Part shown: positions 8,893-16,328 of the stretch, one piece after another
Position numbering within the stretch: the stretch's first letter is position 1
Layout of the letters: each line of letters starts with the position of its first letter
Assembly (NCBI GenBank): GCA_030626365.1
Contig: DAOUPC010000019.1
Location: 1-16,328, forward strand
Direction of reading: 5' to 3'
From: Paracoccaceae bacterium
Lineage (GTDB): Bacteria; Pseudomonadota; Alphaproteobacteria; Rhodobacterales; Rhodobacteraceae
DNA: 16,328 nt
Notes under the pieces: generated by a model
What the model was told of the DNA's origin: nothing
Database searches by the model: none
Seen by the model: only the letters and a program-made list of their open reading frames with translations
Made by a program: the position numbers and the translations under genes

Positions 8893-9011
8893 CCGTTTGA
8901 AAACGACAGACACGCGGGCAGGCCGATGATCCGTTTCAAGGTTGGTCCGAAATGCTATAAGGGATCGGGGTGGCCTTTGGGTGGCCCCATTTCTGTCAGG
9001 GAGGCGGGCAA

Positions 9012-9506
9012 ATGTTGAACGGGCCAGATTTTACCAGGGATATGCGGCGCGGCGAAGAAGATGCGGTGGATGCGCTGCTAAGGGTTGCCTTTGCGGGCCC
9101 GGACGAGGCCGCCCTGGTGCATCAGTTGCGCAAGGATCGGGTTATCGCCGGTGAAAGCGTGCTGGCCGCGCAGGGCGAGGTCATTGGTTATTTCGCGCTG
9201 TCGCTCATGCGTGCCCCCAAGCGGTGGCTGTGCCTGGCCCCGGTGGCGGTCCATCCTGACTGGCAGGGCAAGCGCCACGGCCAGCGAATGATCGGCATGC
9301 TAAGCGAATGGGCGCGCATAAGCGGGCGTTATGTTGTCGTGCTGGGGCAAGTGGGATTTTACGAACGGGCCGGGTTTTCACAGGCAAGGGCCGCACGGCT
9401 GGAAACGCCGTATCCGGTTGGCAATACTTTGCTGGCCGGAGGGGCGGGCCCGGAGGGTGTGCCGCGCGTGACGTTAAAGTACCCCAAGGCGTTCGGGGGG
9501 CTTTGA
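9012..9506 (+). CDS. GNAT family N-acetyltransferase
   Basis: The product is a 164-residue acetyl-CoA-dependent acetyltransferase of the GNAT fold, closest in look to the YhbS-type group. The acetyl-CoA binding motif A is LAPVAVHPDWQGKRHGQRMI (75-94), in which RHG stands where GxG is common. The later GFYERAGF (about 115-122) is the usual C-terminal motif. The acceptor substrate is unknown. The start at 9012 is supported by GGGAGG 7 nt upstream; an in-frame codon at 8970 has none. It stands alone after the groEL terminator, and its stop is close to the next gene. Confidence 0.85.
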   Translation: MLNGPDFTRDMRRGEEDAVDALLRVAFAGPDEAALVHQLRKDRVIAGESVLAAQGEVIGYFALSLMRAPKRWLCLAPVAVHPDWQGKRHGQRMIGMLSEWARISGRYVVVLGQVGFYERAGFSQARAARLETPYPVGNTLLAGGAGPEGVPRVTLKYPKAFGGL

Positions 9507-9635
9507 TGCGGCTGGTGACGGGGGGCGTGGTGGTGTCGCTGTATCGCGCCGACCGGCCAAAGGCACCTTAGGGCAATGCCCGAACGGCCACTGGCCCCCT
9601 TTATCAATACGCAATTACCGCGTATCTCACGGCGC

Positions 9636-10457
9636 ATGAAATGGTTTTTGTTTTTCCTGTTGCTGGTGCCGGTAAGTGTCCGTGCTGATTGTGTGATTCT
9701 GCTGCATGGTCTGGCCCGCACCGAGACCTCGTTTGCGATCATGGAAGAGGTGTTGAAATCGCGTGGTTATACCGTGGTGCGCCCCGGATATGACTCGACC
9801 GTTATGCCGGTTCCGGTGCTGGTGGGGCAAACCCTGCCAAAGGCGATGGCCGAATGTGGCGATACGCGGGTGCATTTCATTGCCCATTCCATGGGGGGCA
9901 TTCTGATCCGTTATTGGTTCCGCTCGCACATACCAGAGAACCTGGGCCGAGTGGTGATGCTCGGGCCGCCAAACCAGGGAAGCGAACTGGTGGACCGTCT
10001 GGGTGACTGGGAGGTGTTCGGCCTGTTGAACGGGCCGGCGGGGATGGCGCTGGGCACCAGCCCTGACAGCCTGCCACGTCGCCTGCCGCCGGTGAACTTT
10101 CCGCTGGGGGTGATTGCCGGGGATACTTCGCTGAACCCGGTGTTTTCATCGATCATCAAGGGGCCGGATGACGGCAAGGTTTCGGTTCGCTCGACCATGG
10201 TTGACGGGATGCGCGACCACATCGTCCTTCCGGTCACCCATACATTCATGATGAACAACCCCCGTGTTATCGCCGAGTCGGTCCATTTTCTGGAGTTTGG
10301 CCGCTTTGATGCAGATATTTCCTGGCTGGACGCCGTATTTGGCACCATCAAAGATGTTTGCAGGGGGCGGGATTGCCTGCAGGGGCCAATAACTGATCCG
10401 GCAAATGATCCGGTTGCTGATCCGTCAAATGACCCGGCAAAGGACCCCGAGAATTGA
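9636..10457 (+). CDS. Secreted lipase-like alpha/beta hydrolase
   Basis: The product is about 273 residues. It has an N-terminal hydrophobic signal (MKWFLFFLLLVPVSVRADC, cleavage probably after RA), so it is likely exported to the periplasm. The alpha/beta hydrolase core has an oxyanion-type HGL (24-26) and the nucleophile elbow AHSMGG (Ser85). A GPDDGKV segment (177-183) may supply the acid, and His202 (THTF) is a likely general base. This resembles small bacterial triacylglycerol lipases/esterases; the substrate is not known. The tail from residue 254 is five DPxx units, an unusual low-complexity end. The start is uncertain: ATG 9576 would place 20 residues before the signal, so 9636 is preferred. 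It overlaps the next gene by 4 bp. Confidence 0.8.
   Translation: MKWFLFFLLLVPVSVRADCVILLHGLARTETSFAIMEEVLKSRGYTVVRPGYDSTVMPVPVLVGQTLPKAMAECGDTRVHFIAHSMGGILIRYWFRSHIPENLGRVVMLGPPNQGSELVDRLGDWEVFGLLNGPAGMALGTSPDSLPRRLPPVNFPLGVIAGDTSLNPVFSSIIKGPDDGKVSVRSTMVDGMRDHIVLPVTHTFMMNNPRVIAESVHFLEFGRFDADISWLDAVFGTIKDVCRGRDCLQGPITDPANDPVADPSNDPAKDPEN
10395..10454 (+). repeat. Five 12-bp tandem repeats encoding a DPxx tail
   Basis: Units starting at 10395, 10407, 10419, 10431 and 10443 follow GATCCGGCAAAT with variation. They encode DPAN-DPVA-DPSN-DPAK-DPEN at the C-terminus of the hydrolase. The repeat also contains the ribosome site (AAAGGA, 10439-10444) for the next gene, and its last base is the first base of that gene's TTG start codon. 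Confidence 0.9.
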
Positions 10458-11620
10458 CCACCCTGTCGGTTGATCTGGTCGGGGCCAAGGTTCTTTTGCC
10501 GCAGGTCGGGCTGGTGTCTGGCCGGGTATCGCTGGCCGGGGGGCTAATTTCGGCAGAACCAACCGGGCAAGAGGTGAACCTGACAGGGTATCTGGTGCTG
10601 CCGGGAATCATCGATCTGCATGGGGATGGCTTTGAGAGGCACCTGGCCCCACGCCGGGGCGCGATGAAGCAGATGGAAGAAGGCGTGATCGCCACCGAGG
10701 CCGAGCTGGCCGCCAATGGCATCACCACCGCCGTTCTGGCGCAGTTCCTAAGCTGGGAAGGTGGGCTGCGCAGCCCCGAATATGCAGCACAGGTGTTCGC
10801 GGCGATCCGCAAGGTGGCCCCAGTGGCGGTGACCGACCTGATCCCGCAATTGCGGTTCGAGACACATATGCTGGACGATTATGATGACCTGCCAGCGCGA
10901 ATTGCCCAATGGGGTGTGCCTTATGTGGTGTTCAATGACCACCTGCCGCATGATCGGCTGGCCCAGGGGCGTCGCCCCCCCCGGCTGACCGGGCAGGCCC
11001 TGAAGGCTGGGCGCAACCCCGAGGCACACCTGAAGATGCTGATGGCGCTTCATGCCCGCACAGACGAGGTGGCGGGGGCGTTGGACCGGCTGTGCAGCAC
11101 GCTAAGGGCGCAGGGCGTGCGCATGGGTAGCCATGATGACCGCTCGGGCGATGAACGCGGGGACTGGCGCGCGCGGGGGGTGCGGATCGCTGAATTCCCC
11201 GAAACAGAAGTGGCGGCGCAGGCCGCAAGGACGGGTGGGGACGCTGTTGTTCTTGGGGCCCCCAACGTGGTGCGGGGCGGTTCGCATAAAGGCAATGCCA
11301 GTGCGATCGATCTGATTTCAATGGGGCTGTGTGATGCGCTGGCCTCGGATTATCATTACCCCAGCCCGCGCCGGGCGGCGCTGATGCTGGCGCGTTCCGG
11401 GGTGGTTGATATGGCCACCGCCTGGGGGTTGGTGTCGCACGGTCCGGCGCAGGTGCTGGGGCTGGATGACCGGGGCACGCTTGAGGTGGGCAAGCGGGCC
11501 GATCTGGTGGTTCTGGATGCAAAAACCCACCGGGTGGCGGCGACGCTGTCGGGTGGGCGGGTCAGCTACATGAACGGTCTCGTGGCATCGCGGTTTTTTG
11601 ATCGTTCCGGCAAAGAGTAA
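10454..11620 (+). CDS. phnM: PhnM-type phosphonate triphosphate diphosphatase (amidohydrolase)
   Basis: PhnM releases pyrophosphate from alpha-D-ribose 1-methylphosphonate 5-triphosphate in the C-P lyase pathway. The 388-residue amidohydrolase-superfamily protein carries family motifs: PGIIDLHGDGFE (50-61, metal-binding H56), RFETH (134-138), SHDD (226-229), GAPNVVRGGSH (268-278) and ASDYHYPS (297-304). The amidohydrolase C-terminal return, GTLEVGKRADLVVLDA, is also present. The start is TTG at 10454, overlapping the upstream TGA (TTGA) and served by AAAGGA 9 nt before, so translational coupling to the hydrolase gene is likely. No other phn gene lies in the window, so this may be a standalone paralogue with a different substrate. 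Confidence 0.85.
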   Translation: MTTLSVDLVGAKVLLPQVGLVSGRVSLAGGLISAEPTGQEVNLTGYLVLPGIIDLHGDGFERHLAPRRGAMKQMEEGVIATEAELAANGITTAVLAQFLSWEGGLRSPEYAAQVFAAIRKVAPVAVTDLIPQLRFETHMLDDYDDLPARIAQWGVPYVVFNDHLPHDRLAQGRRPPRLTGQALKAGRNPEAHLKMLMALHARTDEVAGALDRLCSTLRAQGVRMGSHDDRSGDERGDWRARGVRIAEFPETEVAAQAARTGGDAVVLGAPNVVRGGSHKGNASAIDLISMGLCDALASDYHYPSPRRAALMLARSGVVDMATAWGLVSHGPAQVLGLDDRGTLEVGKRADLVVLDAKTHRVAATLSGGRVSYMNGLVASRFFDRSGKE

Positions 11621-11688
11621 TCGCGCGCCCGCCCGGTGGATGTGTTAGCAAAACAGGCAGCTTATGCACTGAAAAAGAAGGATTTTCC

Positions 11689-12249
11689 ATGCACGTTCAA
11701 CCAAAGCCCGTGAACAAATACCCATGGTTCATTCGTTTGTTCTTTGCCAAGCAAAAACACACATACGGGGCGATTCTGGACCCCGGGTTGCTGTGGGGGC
11801 GCTCTAAGTGGGTGTTCGCGTCGGTGGCGGTGCTTTATGGCGCGCTGAACCGAAAGGGTTCGCCACTGAACGGCGCGCTGCGTTCGATGGTGACGGTGCG
11901 GGTTTCGCAGATCAACCATTGCGAATTCTGCGTCGATATCAACGGCGCGACCTTGCAGAAACGCGGCGCAAGTGAGGACAAGATACTGGCGCTGCGCAGC
12001 TGGCAGAAAAGTGATTTGTTCACGCCAGAGGAACGCGCGGCACTGGAATATACGGAACAGGTGACACGCACAGAGGGGCGCGTCAGCGATGAACTGATGG
12101 CCCAGTTGCGGGTGCATTATGACGATGACACGATTATTGAACTGACCGCCCTGATCGCGTTTCAGAACCTTTCAAGCAAGTTCAACGCGGCGCTTGATAT
12201 TCCGCCCCAGGGGTTTTGCCAGATGCCAGAATTGAAAACCGACGATTGA
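11689..12249 (+). CDS. AhpD-like carboxymuconolactone decarboxylase family protein
   Basis: The product is a 186-residue all-helical protein of the CMD/AhpD-like superfamily. The redox-type CxxC motif appears as HCEFCVDIN (C78 and C81). The usual CxxC-x3-H pattern has N85 where the histidine normally sits, so classic AhpD-like peroxidase relay chemistry may not apply. Other members act as alkylhydroperoxidase partners or have no known activity. AGAAGGA is well spaced before ATG 11689. It converges on purK with only 12 bp between the stops. Confidence 0.82.
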   Translation: MHVQPKPVNKYPWFIRLFFAKQKHTYGAILDPGLLWGRSKWVFASVAVLYGALNRKGSPLNGALRSMVTVRVSQINHCEFCVDINGATLQKRGASEDKILALRSWQKSDLFTPEERAALEYTEQVTRTEGRVSDELMAQLRVHYDDDTIIELTALIAFQNLSSKFNAALDIPPQGFCQMPELKTDD

Positions 12250-12261
12250 GGCAGGCAGCGG

Positions 12262-13347
12262 TTACGCCCGCTTGCTTACCCGGTTGATATGGCCCATTTT
12301 GCGGCCCGGTTTGGTGTCGGCCTTGCCGTAAAGATGGATCGCCGTTGACGGGTCCCGCGCCAGTTCCGGTATCCTGTCCATGTCGTCACCGATCAGGTTT
12401 TCCATCACCACATCCGCATACCGTTGCCCGTCGCCCAGCGGCCAGCCGGCAATGGCGCGGATGTGTTGTTCGAACTGGTCCACCGCACAGCCGTTCTGGG
12501 TCCAGTGGCCGGAATTATGCACGCGGGGGGCAATTTCGTTGACGATCAGCCCGCCGGGCGTGACAAACAGTTCAACCCCCAGAACGCCGACATAATCAAG
12601 CGCATTCAGGATGTTGGCCGCCAGCAGGATGGCATCGGTGCGCTGTGACGGGGTCAGGCGGGCCGGGATGGTGGTGGTATGCAGGATGGCGTCCCGGTGG
12701 ATGTTTTCGCCGGGGTCGAAACAGGCAACTTCGCCATTCAGCCCCCGTGCGGCGATGACCGAAACCTCGTGGCTGAAGTCGATGAACCCTTCAAGAATGG
12801 CCGGTGCGCCGCCCATCCGGGCCAGCGCGCCGGCGGCGTCTTCTGGTTGGTTCAGCCGTACCTGCCCCTTGCCGTCATACCCCATGCGGCGGGTTTTCAG
12901 GATCGCTGGCGTGCCGATCTGCCCGATTGCCGAAACAAGGCTGGCAAGGTCGGTAATATCGGCAAACGGGGCGGTTTTCAGGCCCAGCCCTTGCAGGAAA
13001 TTCTTTTCGCTCAGCCGGTCCTGGCTGATCCGCAGCGCCTCGCGTCCTGGCCGGATTGGGCGGTGTGCCTGAAGGATGTCCAGCGCCGAGGTCGGGATGT
13101 TTTCAAACTCGAAGGTGATGACATCGACGGCCCTGGCAAACCGTGTCAGCGCCTTGTCGTCGTCATAACCGGCTGTTGTCACCTGTTCGGCCACGTGGCC
13201 CGCGGGGGGATTGGGGCCGGGTTCGAATATATGGCTGCGAAACCCCAGTCGCGCGGCGGCAACCGACAGCATCCGGCCCAGTTGGCCGCCACCAAGAATG
13301 CCAATCACCGACCCGGGGGCAAGGGGCAAAGAAAGGGGTTTATTCAT
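12262..13347 (-). CDS. purK: N5-carboxyaminoimidazole ribonucleotide synthase
   Basis: PurK uses ATP and bicarbonate to convert AIR to N5-CAIR in de novo purine synthesis. The 361-residue length is typical and the ATP-grasp layout is complete. Visible motifs are ILGGGQLGRM (17-26), FEFENIP (79-85), KTRRMGYDGKGQ (151-162), and the metal and ATP site NEIAPRVHNSGHWT (270-283). A C-terminal GHINRV closes the set. The start at 13347 has GAGGAA upstream and overlaps the purE end by 8 bp (ATGAATAA), indicating translational coupling. A longer in-frame start would lie deep inside purE. Confidence 0.96.
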   Translation of the reverse strand: MNKPLSLPLAPGSVIGILGGGQLGRMLSVAAARLGFRSHIFEPGPNPPAGHVAEQVTTAGYDDDKALTRFARAVDVITFEFENIPTSALDILQAHRPIRPGREALRISQDRLSEKNFLQGLGLKTAPFADITDLASLVSAIGQIGTPAILKTRRMGYDGKGQVRLNQPEDAAGALARMGGAPAILEGFIDFSHEVSVIAARGLNGEVACFDPGENIHRDAILHTTTIPARLTPSQRTDAILLAANILNALDYVGVLGVELFVTPGGLIVNEIAPRVHNSGHWTQNGCAVDQFEQHIRAIAGWPLGDGQRYADVVMENLIGDDMDRIPELARDPSTAIHLYGKADTKPGRKMGHINRVSKRA

Positions 13348-13828
13348 CTTTGGGTTCCTCGGGGATCGAGGCCGAAAGGGCCGCGCGCCATGCCACAAGG
13401 CGCCCGGCAAGGGCCGTGTCCTGCAAGGCCAGAATGGCGGCAGCCATCAGCCCGGCATTGGCCGCACCCGCCGCGCCAATCGCCATGGTTGCCACAGGGT
13501 AACCTTTGGGCATCTGGACAATGGAATAAAGCGAATCAACACCCGACAGGGCCCGTGTCTGAACCGGCACGCCAATCACCGGGACCCGCGTTTTGGATGC
13601 CATCATCCCCGGCAGATGCGCCGCGCCGCCAGCCCCGGCAATGATTACCTGCAATCCGCGATCCACCGCCGTGCGCCCATAGTCCCACAGCCGGTCCGGC
13701 GTGCGGTGCGCTGAAACGATACGGGTTTCATATGCCACCCCCAGTTCGTCCAGAATGGTTGCTGCCTCTTTCATCACCGGCCAGTCCGATTGGCTGCCCA
13801 TAATGATGCCCACAGGAATTTCGACCAT
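13340..13828 (-). CDS. purE: N5-CAIR mutase, class I PurE
   Basis: PurE isomerises N5-CAIR to CAIR, the step after PurK. It has 162 residues and is cytosolic. Motifs are GSQSD (11-15), SAHRTPDR (39-46, catalytic His41), AGAGGAAHLPGM (64-75) and GVPVQ (86-90). These mark class I rather than the metazoan-type class II. It is first in the purEK pair; GAGGA lies upstream of ATG 13828. Confidence 0.96.
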   Translation of the reverse strand: MVEIPVGIIMGSQSDWPVMKEAATILDELGVAYETRIVSAHRTPDRLWDYGRTAVDRGLQVIIAGAGGAAHLPGMMASKTRVPVIGVPVQTRALSGVDSLYSIVQMPKGYPVATMAIGAAGAANAGLMAAAILALQDTALAGRLVAWRAALSASIPEEPKDE

Positions 13829-13857
13829 AAACCCGTCCTCGCGTTGAAAGAGCGCGC

Positions 13858-13885
13858 ACTATAGCCCGATGGTGCGCACAGGCAA
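13858..13885 (-). promoter_or_regulatory. Possible purEK promoter
   Basis: On the - strand, TTGCCT (13880-13885) and TATAGT (13858-13863) are separated by 16 bp, about 30 bp ahead of the purE start. The -35 matches the consensus at four of six positions. The adjacent GTGCGCAC palindrome (13872-13879) could be an operator. No experimental or comparative support is available here. Confidence 0.4.
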
Positions 13886-13902
13886 TGATTCAGGCAATGA
13901 TT
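13879..13902. repeat. 12-bp direct tandem repeat upstream of purE
   Basis: CAGGCAATGATT occurs twice head to tail (13879-13890 and 13891-13902). The first copy overlaps the proposed -35 hexamer of purEK. Confidence 0.8.
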
Positions 13903-13973
13903 TAGATCCGGCCCCGGCAAATGAGTGATGCAGGATACATGGGTTCTGACCTTGATCCGTACTTTGCGCGAGG

Positions 13974-14558
13974 TCAGGTGGTTCGTGCGTCAACTTGAGG
14001 AAGCTCGATCTTGGACATCCCGCGCCCCATCAGACGCAGCAGTTTGACCGCCTGGTGAGGTGGCAGATCAAGGGCGGTCACACGGGCCGTATCAACAATG
14101 ACCGAAGCCCCTGACCAGGCCGAAGGCGACCCCGGAAGGAAGACCACACAGCGATCCCCCATGCGCTCAATCTCAAACGCAATCTGTTCATAATCGTCAA
14201 AGCGCACCAAAACCGGGCTCAGGTCAGGGGTGGTCCCATCTTTGTTGGCGGCCCCGCTGACGATCCCCTTGGCAACTGCGTAACCGGGTATGATGTTGAT
14301 CAGAATTCCATCCAGTCGGTTAACCCGTTTGGCCACTGCGGCACTTTTCGCCACAAGCCCGGCCACAAAGCAAATCACCAGCAGCAAAATTATTGCAATG
14401 ATATCCAACAGTGCAATGCCAGCAAGGTGTTCAATCGGAACCAGACGTTCAATCGGCTTTGCCAAAAGCATGCTTACCTCAAACGCCTTGGTCAAAACGA
14501 TAACAACGAATGCCAGGGGTATAAGGAAAATCACCCCACCCAGAATGGTTGTCTTCAT
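13974..14558 (-). CDS. DUF502 family membrane protein
   Basis: This is a 194-residue protein of the DUF502 family, whose function is unknown. Two hydrophobic spans (about residues 5-24 and 47-70) precede a soluble C-terminal domain. That domain has the family's FLPGSPSAWSG-like segment (about 140-150) and the following VDTARVTALDLP. The start at 14558 lacks a strong ribosome site. It follows the YdcH-like gene in the same direction by about 107 bp, and its end is about 145 bp before the purE start codon. Confidence 0.78.
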   Translation of the reverse strand: MKTTILGGVIFLIPLAFVVIVLTKAFEVSMLLAKPIERLVPIEHLAGIALLDIIAIILLLVICFVAGLVAKSAAVAKRVNRLDGILINIIPGYAVAKGIVSGAANKDGTTPDLSPVLVRFDDYEQIAFEIERMGDRCVVFLPGSPSAWSGASVIVDTARVTALDLPPHQAVKLLRLMGRGMSKIELPQVDARTT

Positions 14559-14596
14559 GTGTATTTGCCCCGCTTGCGTTGTCTCGTAATATCAGC

Positions 14597-14632
14597 CCCA
14601 AAGGATATCCCATATCCATCCCATTTTTTGGG
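14597..14632. promoter_or_regulatory. Imperfect hairpin between ydcH-like and DUF502 genes
   Basis: GGATAT-CCC-ATATCC (14603-14617) is a perfect 6-bp stem with a 3-nt loop. Outer CCCAAA (14597-14602) can pair with TTTGGG (14627-14632) across a one-sided bulge. It could attenuate or terminate leftward transcription, but there is no proper T tail. Confidence 0.3.
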
Positions 14633-14665
14633 CCAGCTCGGAAAGGTGTGTTTGGACCCGTGCAG

Positions 14666-14890
14666 TCAGGCAATGATATCGGGGGTCAGGCGATCGAAAA
14701 TAATGGCGATCTTGTCCTTGAGCACCAATTTCTGCTTTTTCAGCCGGCGGATGGTCAGCGGATCGCCTGCGCCCTTTTCGTTCAGCACGGTTATTGCCTC
14801 GTCCAGATCGCGGTGTTCGCGGCGAAAAACCTCTAGCTCGACGCGCAGCACGTCGTTGGTTTTCATAGACATATCTGATGTTGCATTCAT
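14666..14890 (-). CDS. YdcH-like small protein (DUF465 family)
   Basis: The product is a short, highly charged helical protein of about 74 residues with a predicted coiled-coil character. The segment VFRREHRDLDEAI followed by IRRLKKQKLVLKDKIA is typical of DUF465/YdcH proteins, widespread small proteins of unknown function. The start is uncertain: in-frame ATGs at 14890, 14872 and 14866 all lack a clear ribosome site, and an upstream one at 14947 would give 93 residues. Confidence 0.75.
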   Translation of the reverse strand: MNATSDMSMKTNDVLRVELEVFRREHRDLDEAITVLNEKGAGDPLTIRRLKKQKLVLKDKIAIIFDRLTPDIIA

Positions 14891-15017
14891 GGCGGCGATT
14901 CGGATGTTGCAGGGTGTAAGGGTCTTCAGGTTACCCGGTCTGGTCAAATTTACCTACTGTGTTTCGCGTTCAATATGAAACGGTGCCACCTGCCTGCCCT
15001 CTGGCGGGTCCGTTTTC

Positions 15018-16328
15018 TCAGCCTTGCGCCAATTTGGCCCGGTTTACCCCTTCGGTAATCGCCGTGCGCAGCTTTTTCTCAAGCGAGGTCTGTTTAGATT
15101 TGGAATGGTATTTCAGGCCGAACATGTCCTTGACATAGAACGTATCCACCACCTGTTCGCCATAGGTCGCGATCACCGCATTGGCGATATAGACGTTGGC
15201 CCCGGCCAGGGTGCGCGCCAGATCGTACAGCAATCCGGGGCGGTCACGGGTGTCGACCTCGATCAGGGTATAGATATCCGATGCCTCGTTATCAAAGACG
15301 ATATGGGTTGCCACATTGAACGCCTTTTCCCGCTTTTTGATCTTGTCGCGTGATTTCAGCGCGTCACCGGCCAGTACCTCGCCCCGAAGGGTTTGTTCGA
15401 TGACCTGGGTCAGGCGGGTCAGGCGGGTTGCCTCGTAGGGGTGGCCATCGGCGTCCTGAATCCAGAACGCATCCGTCACATACCCGTCCTTGGTGGTATA
15501 GCTGCGCGCATCCACCACGTTGGCCCCGATCATCGCCAGCGCCCCGGCAATGCGGGCGAATATGCCCGGATGATCGACCATTGCGAAACAGGCCCGCGTG
15601 GCATCGCGATCTTCGTCCGGGTACATGTGGATGATGATGTTTGCCGGGTCGCCAGAGGTTTCAAGCTTGGCCAGCATACGCGCGAAATCCACATGCGCGG
15701 TCACATGAAGCCCCTGCCAATAGGGGCCGTAATGGCGGGCTGTTTCCACCTTCAGGTCGGCCTTGCTCCAGTCGGGCAGCGCCGCCCGCAGCGCCTTTTT
15801 GGCCCCAACCCCGCGATTTTCACGGTTCAGGTCCTCCATGCCGGTTTCCAGGGCGCGCCTTGTCTGGCGGTACAGCGCCCGGATCAGCGCCGCCTTCCAG
15901 TTGTTCCACACGTTCGGGCCAACGCCACGGATGTCGCACACGGTCAGCACCGTGAGCAGGTCCAGCCGGCGCACGTCCTTGACCGCCTTGGCAAAGCCGC
16001 GCACCGTGCGCGGGTCGGCAATGTCACGTTTCTGCGCCATGTCCGACATCAGCAGGTGATAGCGCACCAGCCATTCGACCGTTTCGCATTCGGGCTTGTT
16101 CAGCCCCAGGCGCGGGGCCACCCTGCGGGCGATCTGCGCCCCGAGGATGGAATGATCCACCGGCTGGCCCTTGCCGATATCGTGCAGCAACAGCGCCACA
16201 TACAGCACCTTGCGGTTCAGCCCTTGCTTGAGGATGCCAGAGGCGATCGGCAGCTCCTCGACCAGTTCGCTCTTTTCGATCTGGGCCAGGTTGGCGATGC
16301 ACTGGATGATGTGTTCGTCCACCGTGTA
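15018..16328 (-). CDS. glnD: PII uridylyltransferase/uridylyl-removing enzyme, C-terminal part
   Basis: GlnD adds and removes UMP on PII proteins in response to glutamine and so controls nitrogen assimilation. The frame is open to the right edge (reading Y-T-V-D-E-H at the boundary), so only about the last 436 residues are present and the N-terminal nucleotidyltransferase domain is outside. The HD domain is visible with LLHDIGKG (about residues 45-52 of this fragment). Two ACT domains, the glutamine sensors, follow at about 245-315 (MVDHPGIFARIAGAL) and 352-430 (DTRDRPGLLYDLARTL). It is complete at the C-terminus. Confidence 0.95.
   Translation of the reverse strand, partial: YTVDEHIIQCIANLAQIEKSELVEELPIASGILKQGLNRKVLYVALLLHDIGKGQPVDHSILGAQIARRVAPRLGLNKPECETVEWLVRYHLLMSDMAQKRDIADPRTVRGFAKAVKDVRRLDLLTVLTVCDIRGVGPNVWNNWKAALIRALYRQTRRALETGMEDLNRENRGVGAKKALRAALPDWSKADLKVETARHYGPYWQGLHVTAHVDFARMLAKLETSGDPANIIIHMYPDEDRDATRACFAMVDHPGIFARIAGALAMIGANVVDARSYTTKDGYVTDAFWIQDADGHPYEATRLTRLTQVIEQTLRGEVLAGDALKSRDKIKKREKAFNVATHIVFDNEASDIYTLIEVDTRDRPGLLYDLARTLAGANVYIANAVIATYGEQVVDTFYVKDMFGLKYHSKSKQTSLEKKLRTAITEGVNRAKLAQG

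Noticed and set aside
9506..9571. A 21-codon frame starting in a TGATG overlap with the GNAT stop codon
   Set aside because: The overlap hints at coupling, but there is no ribosome site of its own, no motif, and the peptide is too short to support without conservation data.
12679..13644. A 321-residue frame antisense to purK and purE
   Set aside because: It overlaps two well-supported purine genes on the other strand and resembles no known family.
13946..13977. CTGACCT ... AGGTCAG inverted repeat at the DUF502 gene end, considered as a terminator
   Set aside because: The arms are 7 bp with an 18-nt loop and no T run, and one arm runs into the coding end. Too weak to call.
14666..14677. A further copy of TCAGGCAATGAT resembling the repeat upstream of purE
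   Set aside because: It is simply the last codons and stop of the YdcH-like gene. A single 12-bp match in a window this size is expected by chance.

Overview
The window reads as ordinary chromosome of an alphaproteobacterium, most likely a Rhodobacteraceae/Roseobacter-type organism. This is inferred from protein sequence character: a DUF2161 protein, a YdcH/DUF465 protein, a GroEL with a GGM-rich tail under a CIRCE operator, high-GC codon use, and a purEK pair beside a DUF502 gene. No phage, plasmid, CRISPR, tRNA or rRNA sequence was seen.

Layout, left to right. Positions 60-325 hold a short non-coding element bounded by 33-bp inverted repeats and a TA duplication. It sits exactly at the stop codon of a leftward YeeE/YedE-type sulfur transporter gene. 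An MFS transporter gene diverges from that gene. It is followed by prmA (ribosomal protein L11 methyltransferase) and a small single-span membrane protein, and this block closes with a strong bidirectional terminator. Next come a leftward family II inorganic pyrophosphatase (ppaC), a divergent DUF2161 PD-(D/E)XK-like gene, and a leftward histidine phosphatase gene. The groES-groEL operon follows, with a recognisable promoter, a CIRCE operator and a rho-independent terminator.

Downstream, all rightward, are a GNAT acetyltransferase, a secreted lipase-like alpha/beta hydrolase with a repetitive DPxx tail, a phnM-type gene translationally overlapped with the hydrolase, and an AhpD-like protein. 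The right third is leftward: purE-purK (overlapping by 8 bp, converging on the AhpD-like gene), a DUF502 membrane protein, a YdcH-like small protein, and the C-terminal half of glnD, which runs off the right edge.

Most genes are housekeeping: chaperonin, purine synthesis, nitrogen sensing, ribosome methylation and pyrophosphate hydrolysis. I see no clear new multi-gene system. The points most worth a second look are the miniature inverted-repeat element that replaces the transporter's stop codon, the tandem-repeat tail of the hydrolase that also carries the start signals of phnM, and the occurrence of phnM without any other C-P lyase gene in the window.
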